Below, one piece after another: positions 17,653 through 26,052 of a stretch of 35,763 bases of DNA. This DNA comes from an uncultured Bacteroidia bacterium. GTDB taxonomy: Bacteria; Bacteroidota; Bacteroidia; Bacteroidales; Prolixibacteraceae. The translations under genes were made by a program, and so were the position numbers. The notes under the pieces were generated by a model, which was not told where the DNA came from, made no database searches, and saw only the letters and a list, made by a program, of their open reading frames with translations. Location: NCBI GenBank assembly GCA_903907075.1, contig CAIVMQ010000128.1:1-35763 (forward strand). Direction: 5' to 3'. The stretch's first letter is position 1; the number at the start of each line of letters is the position of its first letter.

Positions 17653-18336
17653 ATGAACGATAACGGTAATGAATTCCGCAACTATGCGACAAAACATTTA
17701 GGCATTAGCAGTCTGAACTTGTACAAATACGAATCAATCTATTCCAATGCTTATATCTCCCCAACGATCATCGAGGAGAGGCAGTTAAATGTGGCTCAGA
17801 TGGACGTGTTCTCTCGTCTAATGATGGATAGGATCATTTTTCTGGGTATTGCTATTGACGATTATGTTGCTAATATTATTCAGGCTCAGTTGCTTTTTCT
17901 TGAATCCTCAGATCCGGGGAAAGATATCCAGATTTATTTTAACTCTCCGGGAGGCTCTGTTCATGCCGGATTGGGAATCTACGATACAATGCAGTATATT
18001 AACTGCGATATTGCAACAATCTGTACCGGTATGGCCGCATCAATGGCTGCTGTTTTAATGACTGCAGGAACAACAGGTAAGCGTTCGGCACTTAAGCATT
18101 CACGCATTATGATCCATCAGCCTATGGGTGGTGCCCAGGGTCAGGCATCCGATATTCAAATCGTGGCCAATGAAATTGCAAAGCTTAAAACTGAATTGTA
18201 CCAAATAATTGCAACTCATTCAGGTCAAACCATCGAAAAGGTAGAGCAAGATTCTGATAGGGATTATTGGATGACTTCTCAGGAAGCAAAAGATTATGGC
18301 ATGATCGATGATATTCTAATTCGCGTTAAAAAATAA
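17653..18336 (+). CDS. clpP: ATP-dependent Clp protease proteolytic subunit
   Basis: 227 residues. ClpP forms a double heptameric barrel of serine-protease subunits that degrades proteins unfolded by ClpX. The triad is intact: Ser130 in GMAASMAAV, His155 in RIMIHQPMGG and Asp204 in DRDYWMT. The conserved block EERQLNVAQMDVFSRLMMDRIIFLG begins near residue 38, and the oxyanion/substrate-strand segment NSPGGSVHAGLGIYDTMQ is present. The roughly 35 residues before the core include a propeptide-like segment; the ATG at 17653 is the first in frame after the promoter. clpX follows after 40 bp. Confidence 0.96.
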   Translation: MNDNGNEFRNYATKHLGISSLNLYKYESIYSNAYISPTIIEERQLNVAQMDVFSRLMMDRIIFLGIAIDDYVANIIQAQLLFLESSDPGKDIQIYFNSPGGSVHAGLGIYDTMQYINCDIATICTGMAASMAAVLMTAGTTGKRSALKHSRIMIHQPMGGAQGQASDIQIVANEIAKLKTELYQIIATHSGQTIEKVEQDSDRDYWMTSQEAKDYGMIDDILIRVKK

Positions 18337-18376
18337 TTCTGGCCTATTGACCAGATCATAATCTTTAATTTATAAC

Positions 18377-19600
18377 ATGAAAAAATTGGATAAGTGCTCG
18401 TTTTGCGGAAGAGATAAGAAGGATGTTCGCATTCTTATTGCCGGAATGGAAGGGCATATTTGTGAAAGCTGTATTGAACAGGCTCATGTTATTATTGAAG
18501 AGGAATTTAAAAAAAATAAGAACTTTGATATTTCTGGTGTTGAATTAAAAAAGCCAAAGGAAATTAAAGAGTTTCTTGATCAATATGTAATTGGACAAGA
18601 TGATGCAAAGAAAGTTCTTTCTGTGGCTGTTTATAACCATTATAAGCGGTTAAATCAGCATGCTGACGATGATGGTACAGAGATTGAGAAATCAAATATT
18701 ATCTTGGTTGGGTCTACAGGAACAGGTAAGACATTGTTAGCTAAGACTATCGCGCGTATGTTACATGTCCCTTTCACAATTGTGGATGCAACGGTTTTGA
18801 CTGAAGCAGGATATGTAGGAGAAGATATTGAGAGTTTACTCACTCGCCTACTTCAGGCGGCCGATTATAATGTAGAAGCTGCTGAACGGGGTATTGTCTT
18901 TATCGATGAGATTGATAAAATTGCCCGAAAAGGTGATAACCCTTCGATTACCAGAGATGTATCAGGGGAAGGGGTTCAGCAAGGATTGCTTAAGTTGCTT
19001 GAAGGTTCAATAGTGAATGTTCCCCCTCAGGGTGGGAGAAAACACCCGGAACAAAAGATGATTGCCGTGGATACTAAAAATATCCTGTTTATCTGTGGCG
19101 GAGCCTTTGAAGGAATCGATCGTAAAATAGGTTTGCGTCTTAATACAAAGGTTGTAGGATATAAAGCGGGAGAGGAAATTGGCCAGGTTGATCGGAACAA
19201 TCTACTGCAATATGTCTCACCTCAGGATCTTCGTTCCTTCGGATTAATACCCGAGATTGTTGGGAGATTACCTGTGCTTACTTATCTTGTCCCTCTTGAA
19301 CGAGATGCGCTAAGACGAATTCTTACTGAGCCGAAAAACTCAATTATTAAGCAGTATCAAAAGCTGTTTAGAATGGATGGGATAAAGATTATTTTCCCCG
19401 AAGAGACGCTTTTCGTTATTGTTGATAAGGCGATCGAATTTAAACTGGGTGCACGGGGTCTTCGGGCGATTTGTGAAACAGTAATTATGGATGTGATGTT
19501 TGAAATGCCTTCCGGCTTGAATACTGAAATAATTATTACACCTGAGTTTGCAATAGATAAGATTGATAAATTAAGTTCTATAAGATTACAAGCAGGATAA
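18377..19600 (+). CDS. clpX: ATP-dependent Clp protease ATP-binding subunit ClpX
   Basis: 407 residues. This hexameric AAA+ unfoldase delivers substrates to ClpP. The N-terminal zinc-binding domain has Cys7, Cys10, Cys29 and Cys32 (CSFC and CESC). Walker A GSTGTGKT is at 112-119, Walker B FIDEID at 175-180, the RKH pore-loop region has GGRKHPEQ, and sensor 2 is LGARGLRAI. The loop that docks into ClpP is IGF in E. coli; the aligned position here, KVVGYKAG, carries VGY. It is the last gene of the tig-clpP-clpX group and ends 16 bp before a strong bidirectional terminator. Confidence 0.96.
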   Translation: MKKLDKCSFCGRDKKDVRILIAGMEGHICESCIEQAHVIIEEEFKKNKNFDISGVELKKPKEIKEFLDQYVIGQDDAKKVLSVAVYNHYKRLNQHADDDGTEIEKSNIILVGSTGTGKTLLAKTIARMLHVPFTIVDATVLTEAGYVGEDIESLLTRLLQAADYNVEAAERGIVFIDEIDKIARKGDNPSITRDVSGEGVQQGLLKLLEGSIVNVPPQGGRKHPEQKMIAVDTKNILFICGGAFEGIDRKIGLRLNTKVVGYKAGEEIGQVDRNNLLQYVSPQDLRSFGLIPEIVGRLPVLTYLVPLERDALRRILTEPKNSIIKQYQKLFRMDGIKIIFPEETLFVIVDKAIEFKLGARGLRAICETVIMDVMFEMPSGLNTEIIITPEFAIDKIDKLSSIRLQAG

Positions 19601-19616
19601 TTCATTAGTAGGAAAC

Positions 19617-19657
19617 AAAAAAAGGTCATTTTGCAATAGCAAAACGACCTTTTTTTG
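19617..19657. terminator. Bidirectional terminator between clpX and the KAS III gene
   Basis: An 18-bp stem with a 4-nt loop (AATA at 19635-19638): 19617-19634 pairs with 19639-19656 with one A-C mismatch. A runs on the left and T runs on the right give a U-tract on either strand, so it can end both convergent transcripts. Confidence 0.9.
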
Positions 19658-19678
19658 AAATAACCTTCCATAATTCCT

Positions 19679-20761
19679 TTATTCAGGCACTTTATAAACA
19701 ATTGAATTAATTGTCATGCCTGCTCCGACAGAGGTTAAAATAATCGTATCTCCTTTGGAAATCTGGTGATCCTCCATTTTATCTTTTAGAACCAGATCCA
19801 ACAATGTTGGGACGGTAGCTGTTGATGAATTTCCAAAATGTTGAATGGTCATTGGCATCACATTTTTATCGTAATCTGCTTTCCCATAAAGTTTAAAAAC
19901 ACGGCTTAATATAGCTTCATCCATCTTTTCATTAGCCTGATGAATCAGTACCTTACTTACATCATCCAGATGAAGACCAGCCTTTTCAAGACTCTCCTTA
20001 ACAACGCCAGGAACAGTACTTAGGGCATAAACATAAACTTTAGATCCTAACATTTTAAGATGCATGTGGGTCTTAGGACAGTCATGATTTACCGAAAATC
20101 CCATATTTAACATCCCATGATCATTGTCTGAACGACAAGCATGAGATAAGATGCCAATGGGAACAAGGCTCTCTACAGCCTCTACAATAGCAGCACCTGC
20201 GCCATCAGAGAAGATCATCCGGTCACGGTCGTAAGGATCTGCTACCCGCGATAATACATCGGCGCCAATAACCATGCCACGCTTAAAGATGCCACTCTTA
20301 ATAAATGCATTTGCCGTAATCATTGCGGTAGTCCAACCAGGGCATCCAGAGATTATGTCATTGGTTAAAACGGATGGATTAGTAATTCCTAATTTTGTTT
20401 TTACTCTGTTTGCTAACGAGGGGCAGAGGTCTGGCTGGACAAGACCATGATTCATATCACCAAAATTATGGGCAACAAGGATAAACTCGAGACTCTCAGG
20501 GTCAATTCCAGAAGATGCAATGGCGTCTTTAGCGGCTAAGGCCGCTAAATCACTAGTTACCTGATCATCATCGGCATATCGGCGCTCTTCAATATTTGTT
20601 ATCTCAAAAAATTTACGGATAATCTCTGAGTTTGGAATTTCAAACTTTTGATTTGTTGCAGGATCGTAAAATTCAGCGTCTAAGAAGAAATCGTTCTTGA
20701 TTACCCTATTAGGTACATAGGATCCTGTTCCAATTATTACGGTGTAAATAGTGTTACTCAT
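19679..20761 (-). CDS. 3-oxoacyl-ACP synthase III (KAS III/FabH-like) family protein
   Basis: 360 residues of the thiolase fold. KAS III enzymes condense an acyl-CoA or acyl-ACP with malonyl-ACP. The triad is complete: Cys140 in IISGCPGW, His274 in VLIHQANEKMD and Asn311 in HFGNSSTATVPT. The N-terminal strand (YTVIIGTGSYVPNRVI) and the glycine-rich end (TSVGAGMTINSIVYK) match the family. It is about 25-40 residues longer than housekeeping FabH, with an insertion around residues 30-45 (FYDPATNQKF) and a wider His-Asn spacing (37 against 30 in E. coli). It could be the fabH of this organism or a specialised paralogue with another starter unit; the sequence does not decide. It lies 5 bp downstream of lpxH in the same operon. 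Confidence 0.85.
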   Translation of the reverse strand: MSNTIYTVIIGTGSYVPNRVIKNDFFLDAEFYDPATNQKFEIPNSEIIRKFFEITNIEERRYADDDQVTSDLAALAAKDAIASSGIDPESLEFILVAHNFGDMNHGLVQPDLCPSLANRVKTKLGITNPSVLTNDIISGCPGWTTAMITANAFIKSGIFKRGMVIGADVLSRVADPYDRDRMIFSDGAGAAIVEAVESLVPIGILSHACRSDNDHGMLNMGFSVNHDCPKTHMHLKMLGSKVYVYALSTVPGVVKESLEKAGLHLDDVSKVLIHQANEKMDEAILSRVFKLYGKADYDKNVMPMTIQHFGNSSTATVPTLLDLVLKDKMEDHQISKGDTIILTSVGAGMTINSIVYKVPE

Positions 20762-20766
20762 ATTAA

Positions 20767-21540
20767 TTAATTACTATTTATAAGTGTTTCATTAATAATG
20801 ATCTCTAATTTAAAGGTCTCTCCATCATAAACTCCATAAGTGCATTCCTTAAACCAATCACCAAGAATGATGATTGAACTCTTTTGAGTTAACGGATAGT
20901 TTAGAGGTATGTGTCGGTGTCCGACAACAAAATAGTCAAAATATTTCTCATTCAACTTTTTTTGTGCAAAAATGAGCTGATGTTCACGATTCTCTCCAAG
21001 GAAACCTGGTCCATAGATACCTCTTGATAATCGGCTGTTTTTCGACCAATATGAAGCCATCCGAAAAGATAAATCAGGATGAATTTTACTAAAGGCCCAC
21101 TGAGCTAATTTATTATGAAAGAAACGAGTAAGTATCTGATATTTAAGATCGGTTTTTCCTAGGTCATCACCATGAGCCAGGAAGAACTTCTTTCCGAAAA
21201 GTTCTGTCTCTAATGGTTCACGATGAATGATCATCCCTGTTTCACGAGGAAGATAATCAAATACCCAAATGTCGTGATTCCCTGTGAAAAAATGGACTGG
21301 AATTCCACTATCACAAATCTCGGCTAAGGCGCCCAAGACCCTTACGAATCCTTGAGGGGCAACAGTGCGATATTCAAACCAGAAATCAAATATATCTCCT
21401 AGGAGATATATTTCAGCCGCATCTTCTTTAACCTTGTGTAACCAACTTACAAAAGTCAACTCCCTTTCACGGTTGTGCTTGAGTGAAGCAGCGCCTAGAT
21501 GAACATCCGAAGCAAAATATATTTTTTTTTGCTGATCCAA
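20767..21540 (-). CDS. lpxH: UDP-2,3-diacylglucosamine diphosphatase LpxH
   Basis: 257 residues. LpxH removes UMP from UDP-2,3-diacylglucosamine to give lipid X in lipid A synthesis, at the inner face of the membrane. All metallophosphoesterase motifs are present: SDVHLG (Asp12, His14), GDIFDFW (Asp49), GNHD (Asn88, His89), the HGDD segment (His123) and GHRH (His208, His210). FDFWFEYR and the long helical insertion typical of LpxH separate it from general phosphoesterases. The start is TTG at 21540: no ATG or GTG lies between an upstream in-frame stop and the SDVHLG motif. A promoter lies 42 bp upstream. The KAS III gene follows after 5 bp. Confidence 0.92.
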   Translation of the reverse strand: MDQQKKIYFASDVHLGAASLKHNRERELTFVSWLHKVKEDAAEIYLLGDIFDFWFEYRTVAPQGFVRVLGALAEICDSGIPVHFFTGNHDIWVFDYLPRETGMIIHREPLETELFGKKFFLAHGDDLGKTDLKYQILTRFFHNKLAQWAFSKIHPDLSFRMASYWSKNSRLSRGIYGPGFLGENREHQLIFAQKKLNEKYFDYFVVGHRHIPLNYPLTQKSSIIILGDWFKECTYGVYDGETFKLEIIINETLINSN

Positions 21541-21581
21541 AATTAGGTATAATACGTAATGATTTATTGTTGTTTAATGGC

Positions 21582-21611
21582 CAAAGATAACTGTTAAATA
21601 GGACTTCTCAA
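21582..21611 (-). promoter_or_regulatory. Promoter of the lpxH operon (TTG-N19-TATCTTTG)
   Basis: On the minus strand, TTG at 21611-21609 is followed after 19 nt by TATCTTTG at 21589-21582. Both elements and the spacing match the Bacteroidota consensus. The predicted leader before the TTG start at 21540 is about 35 nt. Confidence 0.75.
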
Positions 21612-21697
21612 GAATTAGCTACCCTTAAGTGTCAATTTAAAGTTGTCGATGATTTACTCGAATAATGTTATTGTATAAACCAGTAAAAGGGTCTATT

Positions 21698-22840
21698 TTA
21701 TTTTAAAATTTTACTTAGTACCTCATTTAATACTGGCCCTTTAAGGTCTTTAGCTATGATATTTCCTTCTTTGTCAAGAAGATAATTATAGGGGAGCTCC
21801 TGCACATTGAAATTTGTAACCGCTTGATAGCTTCCTTTCATATCTCCAACATTAATGCAGCTTAGGTTATCAGTTGCAATCGCATCCAACCAAGCAGACC
21901 GATCATCGTCAATGCTAACCATATAAATCTCAAATCCACGGCTTTTATATTTTTGATAAATCTCTGAAAGGACAGGATTCACAATTCTCGAAGCGCGATC
22001 TTTGGCTGACCAGAAATGAAGTAACACATGTTTTCCATGTAACGACCAAAGTTCTTTATTGTGGCCATCGACGTCAGGCAGGATAATATTAGGCGAGTTT
22101 ACGGCATTATTCTTTACTGCATTTGCTAGAACTTTACTCCGCTCCTGATTGATGAATTGCAATGTATTATTATATAGTGCAATAACCTGTTCGTTTTTAG
22201 GATATACGGAATATAAGGCTGAAGCGGCGGTCTTCATTGCCTGCATATCGTTGATAACAAAACTCGAATTGTCCCATTTTTGATAAAGAGCATACACCGA
22301 TGCCAGCGAAAAAGGATTTCGCTTAACAAATGAAGTCACATATTCAGAATGATCATTAACGATCCGGTTGAATTGAGCAGTTAGTCCATTGATTTGGGCA
22401 GAGGCAGGATTTAATTGCTGCACCTTTATAAGTTTTTGAAGTGAATCAAGCTTTGTTTTTGCGGCAAAGAAGCGATTGTCAAGATCACGCAGTATTTCTG
22501 ACCCTTTCGATCCTGAAATCTTATAGTCTCGGATGAAATTAGTATAGGTTCCGGCAATGGAAACATTTTCTGTTGAGTCGATAAGAAGTGTGATAAAGCT
22601 CTTTTCAGAGAGTTTTAAAAGGTAGAATGTCGGAGTTGAGGTGCTTCCCTTGAACTTAAATCCACCATCCGGATCAAGTTTAACCGTATCGGAGATTGGT
22701 TGATCACTGATTAATAATTTATTTAAGGAAATACTTTTCCCTTTTCCCCCTTCCAGTCGGCCTGTAATTGTGAAATTTGGTTTCTTTCCACAGCTTACTA
22801 AGGCAAGGAGCATAATCAAAAAATAGAATCCTTTTTTCAT
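21698..22840 (-). CDS. DUF4369/thioredoxin-fold lipoprotein lacking the CXXC motif
   Basis: 380 residues. A lipoprotein signal (MKKGFYFLIMLLALVSC, lipid-bearing Cys17) is followed by an N-terminal beta domain of the DUF4369 type (FTITGRLEGGKGKSISL ... DGGFKFKG). A helical linker comes next (about 120-245), and a thioredoxin/TlpA-like fold fills about 248-380 (ILPDVDGHNKELWSLHGK, VLLHFWSA). In TlpA-like proteins the first helix starts with WCxPC; here the same place reads WSAKDRASRIVNP with no cysteine. The cis-proline loop survives as QELPYNYLLD. The gene is therefore likely not a disulfide oxidoreductase; a binding or scaffold role at the periplasmic face is a guess. Genes of this type are abundant in Bacteroidota, often as redox-active paralogues. 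Confidence 0.85.
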   Translation of the reverse strand: MKKGFYFLIMLLALVSCGKKPNFTITGRLEGGKGKSISLNKLLISDQPISDTVKLDPDGGFKFKGSTSTPTFYLLKLSEKSFITLLIDSTENVSIAGTYTNFIRDYKISGSKGSEILRDLDNRFFAAKTKLDSLQKLIKVQQLNPASAQINGLTAQFNRIVNDHSEYVTSFVKRNPFSLASVYALYQKWDNSSFVINDMQAMKTAASALYSVYPKNEQVIALYNNTLQFINQERSKVLANAVKNNAVNSPNIILPDVDGHNKELWSLHGKHVLLHFWSAKDRASRIVNPVLSEIYQKYKSRGFEIYMVSIDDDRSAWLDAIATDNLSCINVGDMKGSYQAVTNFNVQELPYNYLLDKEGNIIAKDLKGPVLNEVLSKILK

Positions 22841-22937
22841 AAATTAGGGTATTATTCGAATAATTTTTCAGTTTTATCTCTGTGTTCTTTGTCACTTAAA
22901 ATCAATGGTTTCTGACAAATACAATTTTTACAGTTAA

Positions 22938-22945
22938 CAAAAGTA
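22938..22945 (-). promoter_or_regulatory. Possible -7 box upstream of the thioredoxin-fold lipoprotein (TACTTTTG)
   Basis: Perfect TAnnTTTG on the minus strand, 97 bp upstream of the ATG, without a recognisable -33 element. The rest of the 230-bp divergent gap to ribF shows no clear consensus promoter on the plus strand. Confidence 0.45.
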
Positions 22946-23070
22946 TAAAATCCTTGTTAATACTAACTAAGTGGACTCTGTTTTAACCCATTTTTAAGAC
23001 TTAATATCGATTTAAGCCCATGCTGCCAATTATTTTTTGACTATTTTTACATCCTCAAAATTTATAGTTC

Positions 23071-24006
23071 GTGCAAATTCATTCTGATTTAGATAATTTT
23101 AATGCCATAAGTCCAGTTGTTACCATCGGAACATTTGATGGCGTTCATCTAGGGCATCGGGAAGTTATCTCCGAACTTAAGCGGCTCAGTATGGTCTACG
23201 GTGGCGAATCTGTCGTATTTACATTTGAACCTCATCCTCGAATTATAATAGCCCCTGACGAAGATTCACTCCGGTTATTATCTTCCAAAGATGAAAAAAT
23301 CGCACTTATGGAGGATATTGGTATTGACCATTTAGTGATATATCCTTTTACAAAAGATTTTGCAGGCTTGACTTATAATGATTTTGTAACCAAGATTCTG
23401 GTTGGAAAGATGAATATTGCCCGTCTTGTTGTCGGTTATGATCATCGTTTTGGCCAAGGTCGCAAAGGCGATTTCAACTCTCTTGAGCTACTCTCTAAAA
23501 CTCTTAATTTTAAAGTTGAACAACTCTCTCAATTAGTTGTTGATAATAAAGTTGTTTCTTCTACAAAAATCCGATCAGCACTTGAAGAGGGTGAAATTGC
23601 CAAAGCAAATGATTTTTTGGGATATAGATACTCTCTTTCAGGAACAGTAGTTATAGGTAATCAAATTGGGCGAACAATTGGTTTTCCTACTGCTAATCTG
23701 GATACCGGTGATAAATATAAATTAGTCCCGGGAGATGGAGTATATGCTGTAACTGTTTTAACTGGAGGCCTAATTTATAATGGGATGTTAAATATTGGCA
23801 TGAGGCCTACCGTAAATTCAAATGCAGATCATAAAACAGTTGAGGTACATATTTTAAATTTTAATGAAAATATTTACCATGAATTCATAACAGTTTTCTT
23901 TGTTGAGAAGATTCGTAATGAACAAAAATTTGAAGGATTAGATCAATTAAAAGCTCAGTTGCACAAAGATCAGATTCAAGTAATGGAAATCCTAGCTGAA
24001 AATTAA
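23071..24006 (+). CDS. ribF: Bifunctional riboflavin kinase/FAD synthetase
   Basis: 311 residues. It phosphorylates riboflavin to FMN and adenylylates FMN to FAD. The N-terminal FAD synthetase domain has VVTIGTFDGVHLGHR (the HxGH nucleotidyltransferase motif) near residue 16, VVGYDHRFGQGRKGD, and the STKIRSAL end motif. The C-terminal riboflavin kinase domain has GRTIGFPTANL, GVYAVTV and YNGMLNIGMRPTV with the conserved PTAN threonine/asparagine. The start is GTG at 23071: a TAG stop lies just upstream in frame and no ATG occurs before the first conserved strand. ahcY follows after 37 bp and is probably in the same transcript. Confidence 0.95.
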   Translation: MQIHSDLDNFNAISPVVTIGTFDGVHLGHREVISELKRLSMVYGGESVVFTFEPHPRIIIAPDEDSLRLLSSKDEKIALMEDIGIDHLVIYPFTKDFAGLTYNDFVTKILVGKMNIARLVVGYDHRFGQGRKGDFNSLELLSKTLNFKVEQLSQLVVDNKVVSSTKIRSALEEGEIAKANDFLGYRYSLSGTVVIGNQIGRTIGFPTANLDTGDKYKLVPGDGVYAVTVLTGGLIYNGMLNIGMRPTVNSNADHKTVEVHILNFNENIYHEFITVFFVEKIRNEQKFEGLDQLKAQLHKDQIQVMEILAEN

Positions 24007-24043
24007 AGCACTATTTTAAGACATTTTAAAAACAGAATAAAGA

Positions 24044-25450
24044 ATGAATAATTCAGAAGATTTTAAGGTAAAGGATATCTCTCAGGCCGATTTTGGTCGC
24101 AAAGAGATTGAAATTGCAGAGAAAGAGATGCCAGGTTTGATGTCTCTACGTGAGAAATATACAATGCAAAAGCCACTCTCCGGTTCACGTATAATGGGTT
24201 CACTGCATATGACAATTCAAACTGCAGTTCTAATAGAAACATTAGTCGATTTAGGGGCTTCAGTAAGGTGGTGTAGTTGTAATATTTTTTCTACTCAAGA
24301 CCATGCCGCAGCTGCTATTGCTGCTGCAGGAATTCCAGTATTCGCCTGGAAAGGAGAGACCCTCTCTGAGTATTGGTGGTGTACAGAGCGGGCACTCGAC
24401 TTTGGCGATGGCGCAGGTCCTACCTTGATCGTGGATGATGGAGGGGATGCGACGATGATGATTCATCGCGGTTATGAAGCAGAGGAAAATCATCAGATTT
24501 TGGATAAAAACGTGCATGCAGAAGATGAAATTGAATTAAATAAAATATTAAAAACAGTGTTGATGGCCGATTCAAATCGTTGGCATCGACAAGCGAAGGA
24601 GATCAAAGGAGTCTCTGAAGAGACAACGACCGGAGTTCATCGCCTTTATCAGATGGTAGAACAAGGGAAATTATTATTTCCTGCTTTTAATGTAAATGAT
24701 TCAGTTACCAAATCAAAATTCGATAACCTATACGGTTGTCGGGAGTCGCTTGCTGATGGAATAAAAAGAGCCACCGACGTAATGATTGCCGGTAAGGTTG
24801 TTGTCATTGCTGGCTATGGCGATGTGGGTAAGGGATCTGCAAGGTCGATGCACAGTTATGGCGCTCGCGTAATCGTTACTGAGATTGATCCTATTTGCGC
24901 TTTGCAAGCTGCAATGGAAGGATTTGAAGTCAAAACAATGGATGAAGCCGTCTCAGAAGGAAATATCTTTGTGACCACAACTGGTAATCTAGATGTTATT
25001 ACTGCTGAGCATATGGCAGCGATGAAAGATCAGGCGATCGTTTGCAATATTGGCCATTTTGATAATGAAATTCAGGTTTCACGTCTCGAGACATGGACCG
25101 GAATAACCAAATTAAATATAAAACCACAGGTGGATAAATATACTTACCCTGATGGTCATGCAATTTTCCTCTTAGCTGAAGGCCGTTTGGTTAATTTAGG
25201 TTGTGCTACGGGTCATCCCTCATTTGTGATGAGTAACTCATTTACGAATCAGACACTTGCGCAATTAGAGTTGTGGAATAAGACCTATGAGATTGATGTT
25301 TACCGTCTTCCAAAGCACCTTGATGAAGAGGTTGCCAGATTGCATCTTGCTCAGCTTGGAGTTAAACTTACAGTTTTAACGCCAAGCCAGGCTAATTATT
25401 TAGGAATATCTCCAGAAGGACCGTATAAGCCTGAATATTATCGATATTAA
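24044..25450 (+). CDS. ahcY: Adenosylhomocysteinase (S-adenosyl-L-homocysteine hydrolase)
   Basis: 468 residues. It reversibly splits S-adenosylhomocysteine into adenosine and homocysteine with tightly bound NAD, clearing the product inhibitor of methyltransferases. Seen: [16 protein letters not shown] near residue 83, the [16 protein letters not shown] segment, [13 protein letters not shown], the NAD site [10 protein letters not shown] (from residue 257), GHFDNEIQ, and the C-terminal KPEYYRY whose Lys and Tyr reach the NAD of the neighbouring subunit. The length and the insertion after the GDATMM motif fit the longer bacterial/plant form. It ends just ahead of a strong hairpin. Confidence 0.96.
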   Translation: MNNSEDFKVKDISQADFGRKEIEIAEKEMPGLMSLREKYTMQKPLSGSRIMGSLHMTIQTAVLIETLVDLGASVRWCSCNIFSTQDHAAAAIAAAGIPVFAWKGETLSEYWWCTERALDFGDGAGPTLIVDDGGDATMMIHRGYEAEENHQILDKNVHAEDEIELNKILKTVLMADSNRWHRQAKEIKGVSEETTTGVHRLYQMVEQGKLLFPAFNVNDSVTKSKFDNLYGCRESLADGIKRATDVMIAGKVVVIAGYGDVGKGSARSMHSYGARVIVTEIDPICALQAAMEGFEVKTMDEAVSEGNIFVTTTGNLDVITAEHMAAMKDQAIVCNIGHFDNEIQVSRLETWTGITKLNIKPQVDKYTYPDGHAIFLLAEGRLVNLGCATGHPSFVMSNSFTNQTLAQLELWNKTYEIDVYRLPKHLDEEVARLHLAQLGVKLTVLTPSQANYLGISPEGPYKPEYYRY

Positions 25451-25490
25451 GAGGGTTGCTTAAGATCAACACGGTTAAAGTGCAATGTGA

Positions 25491-25533
25491 AAAATGCAAA
25501 GTACAACTTTTTGTAAGTTGTATTTTGCATTTT
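25491..25533. terminator. Bidirectional terminator between ahcY and the Rieske-like gene
   Basis: A 19-bp stem (25491-25509 with 25515-25533) with one G-T pair and a 5-nt loop (TTTGT). The stem starts with AAAA and ends with TTTT, so it gives a short U-tract on both strands. It ends 8 bp from the 3' end of the convergent gene. Confidence 0.75.
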
Positions 25534-25541
25534 CTTAACCA

Positions 25542-26024
25542 CTAGTGCGAAATTGTTAGACTTTCGAAGCCGGTAATCACATTATAGCTTTGAAGGAAAT
25601 GAGTTGCTGGACCTTTTACCGGCTGTCCATTACCCAATAGGTTAAATTTAGATCCGCAGACATTACAGATTCCGAAGAAATCGCTGCTGAATAGCGTAAA
25701 GGGCGGTGTCACCAGATTCTTTACTGGTTCTAGTTCAACAATTCCTGAGAAGTCTTTCTCATTAGGACAGCATGCATCAAATGCAAAATATTGAGACTGA
25801 TCAGGGTTAACACATACTACAATAATCCCTTTAACGCCTTCGTTCATAAATACAACTGAATTCCCAGGAATGGTTAAGAAGTTATAATTGACCAATGAGA
25901 TGTGTAAATTTATTTTTACAGAAGGTAAGAATGAATTCTGATCTTTTGTACAACTCTCTGTATTCCAAAATAACAGAGCAATCAAGATGATCTTATGGAT
26001 ATTAAGCTGCTTTAGTTGAGCCAT
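25542..26024 (-). CDS. Rieske-like lipoprotein with an all-cysteine ligand set
   Basis: 160 residues from the ATG at 26024. An in-frame GTG lies seven codons upstream (26045), but it falls inside the -7 promoter box, so it cannot be the start if that promoter is used. The N-terminus is hydrophobic (IHKIILIALLFW) and ends at Cys25 (NTESC), a relaxed lipobox. The C-terminal half resembles a Rieske domain: FDACCPNEK (Cys85, Cys86) and ICNVCGSKFNLLGNGQPVKGPAT (Cys120, Cys123). In ordinary Rieske proteins the ligands are CxH and CxxH; here both histidines are replaced by cysteine or missing, while the GSKF and GPA loops remain. It could hold a differently ligated iron-sulfur cluster or a zinc ion. 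Similar small lipoproteins occur in other Bacteroidota; function unknown. Confidence 0.8.
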   Translation of the reverse strand: MAQLKQLNIHKIILIALLFWNTESCTKDQNSFLPSVKINLHISLVNYNFLTIPGNSVVFMNEGVKGIIVVCVNPDQSQYFAFDACCPNEKDFSGIVELEPVKNLVTPPFTLFSSDFFGICNVCGSKFNLLGNGQPVKGPATHFLQSYNVITGFESLTISH

Positions 26025-26044
26025 TTTCTGTTTGTTTTGAATCA

Positions 26045-26052
26045 CAAAGATA
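26045..26052 (-). promoter_or_regulatory. -7 promoter box of the Rieske-like gene (TATCTTTG)
   Basis: Perfect TAnnTTTG on the minus strand, 20 bp upstream of the ATG at 26024. It overlaps the upstream in-frame GTG and so supports the shorter protein. Confidence 0.6.

Noticed and set aside
18338..18355. Short TCTGG/CCAGA hairpin between clpP and clpX
   Set aside because: Only five base pairs with an 8-nt loop and no U-tract; likely chance in an operon gap.
21538..21545. TAATTTTG on the minus strand at the lpxH start
   Set aside because: It matches TAnnTTTG but overlaps the start codon; the TTG-N19-TATCTTTG element at 21582-21611 is the better promoter.
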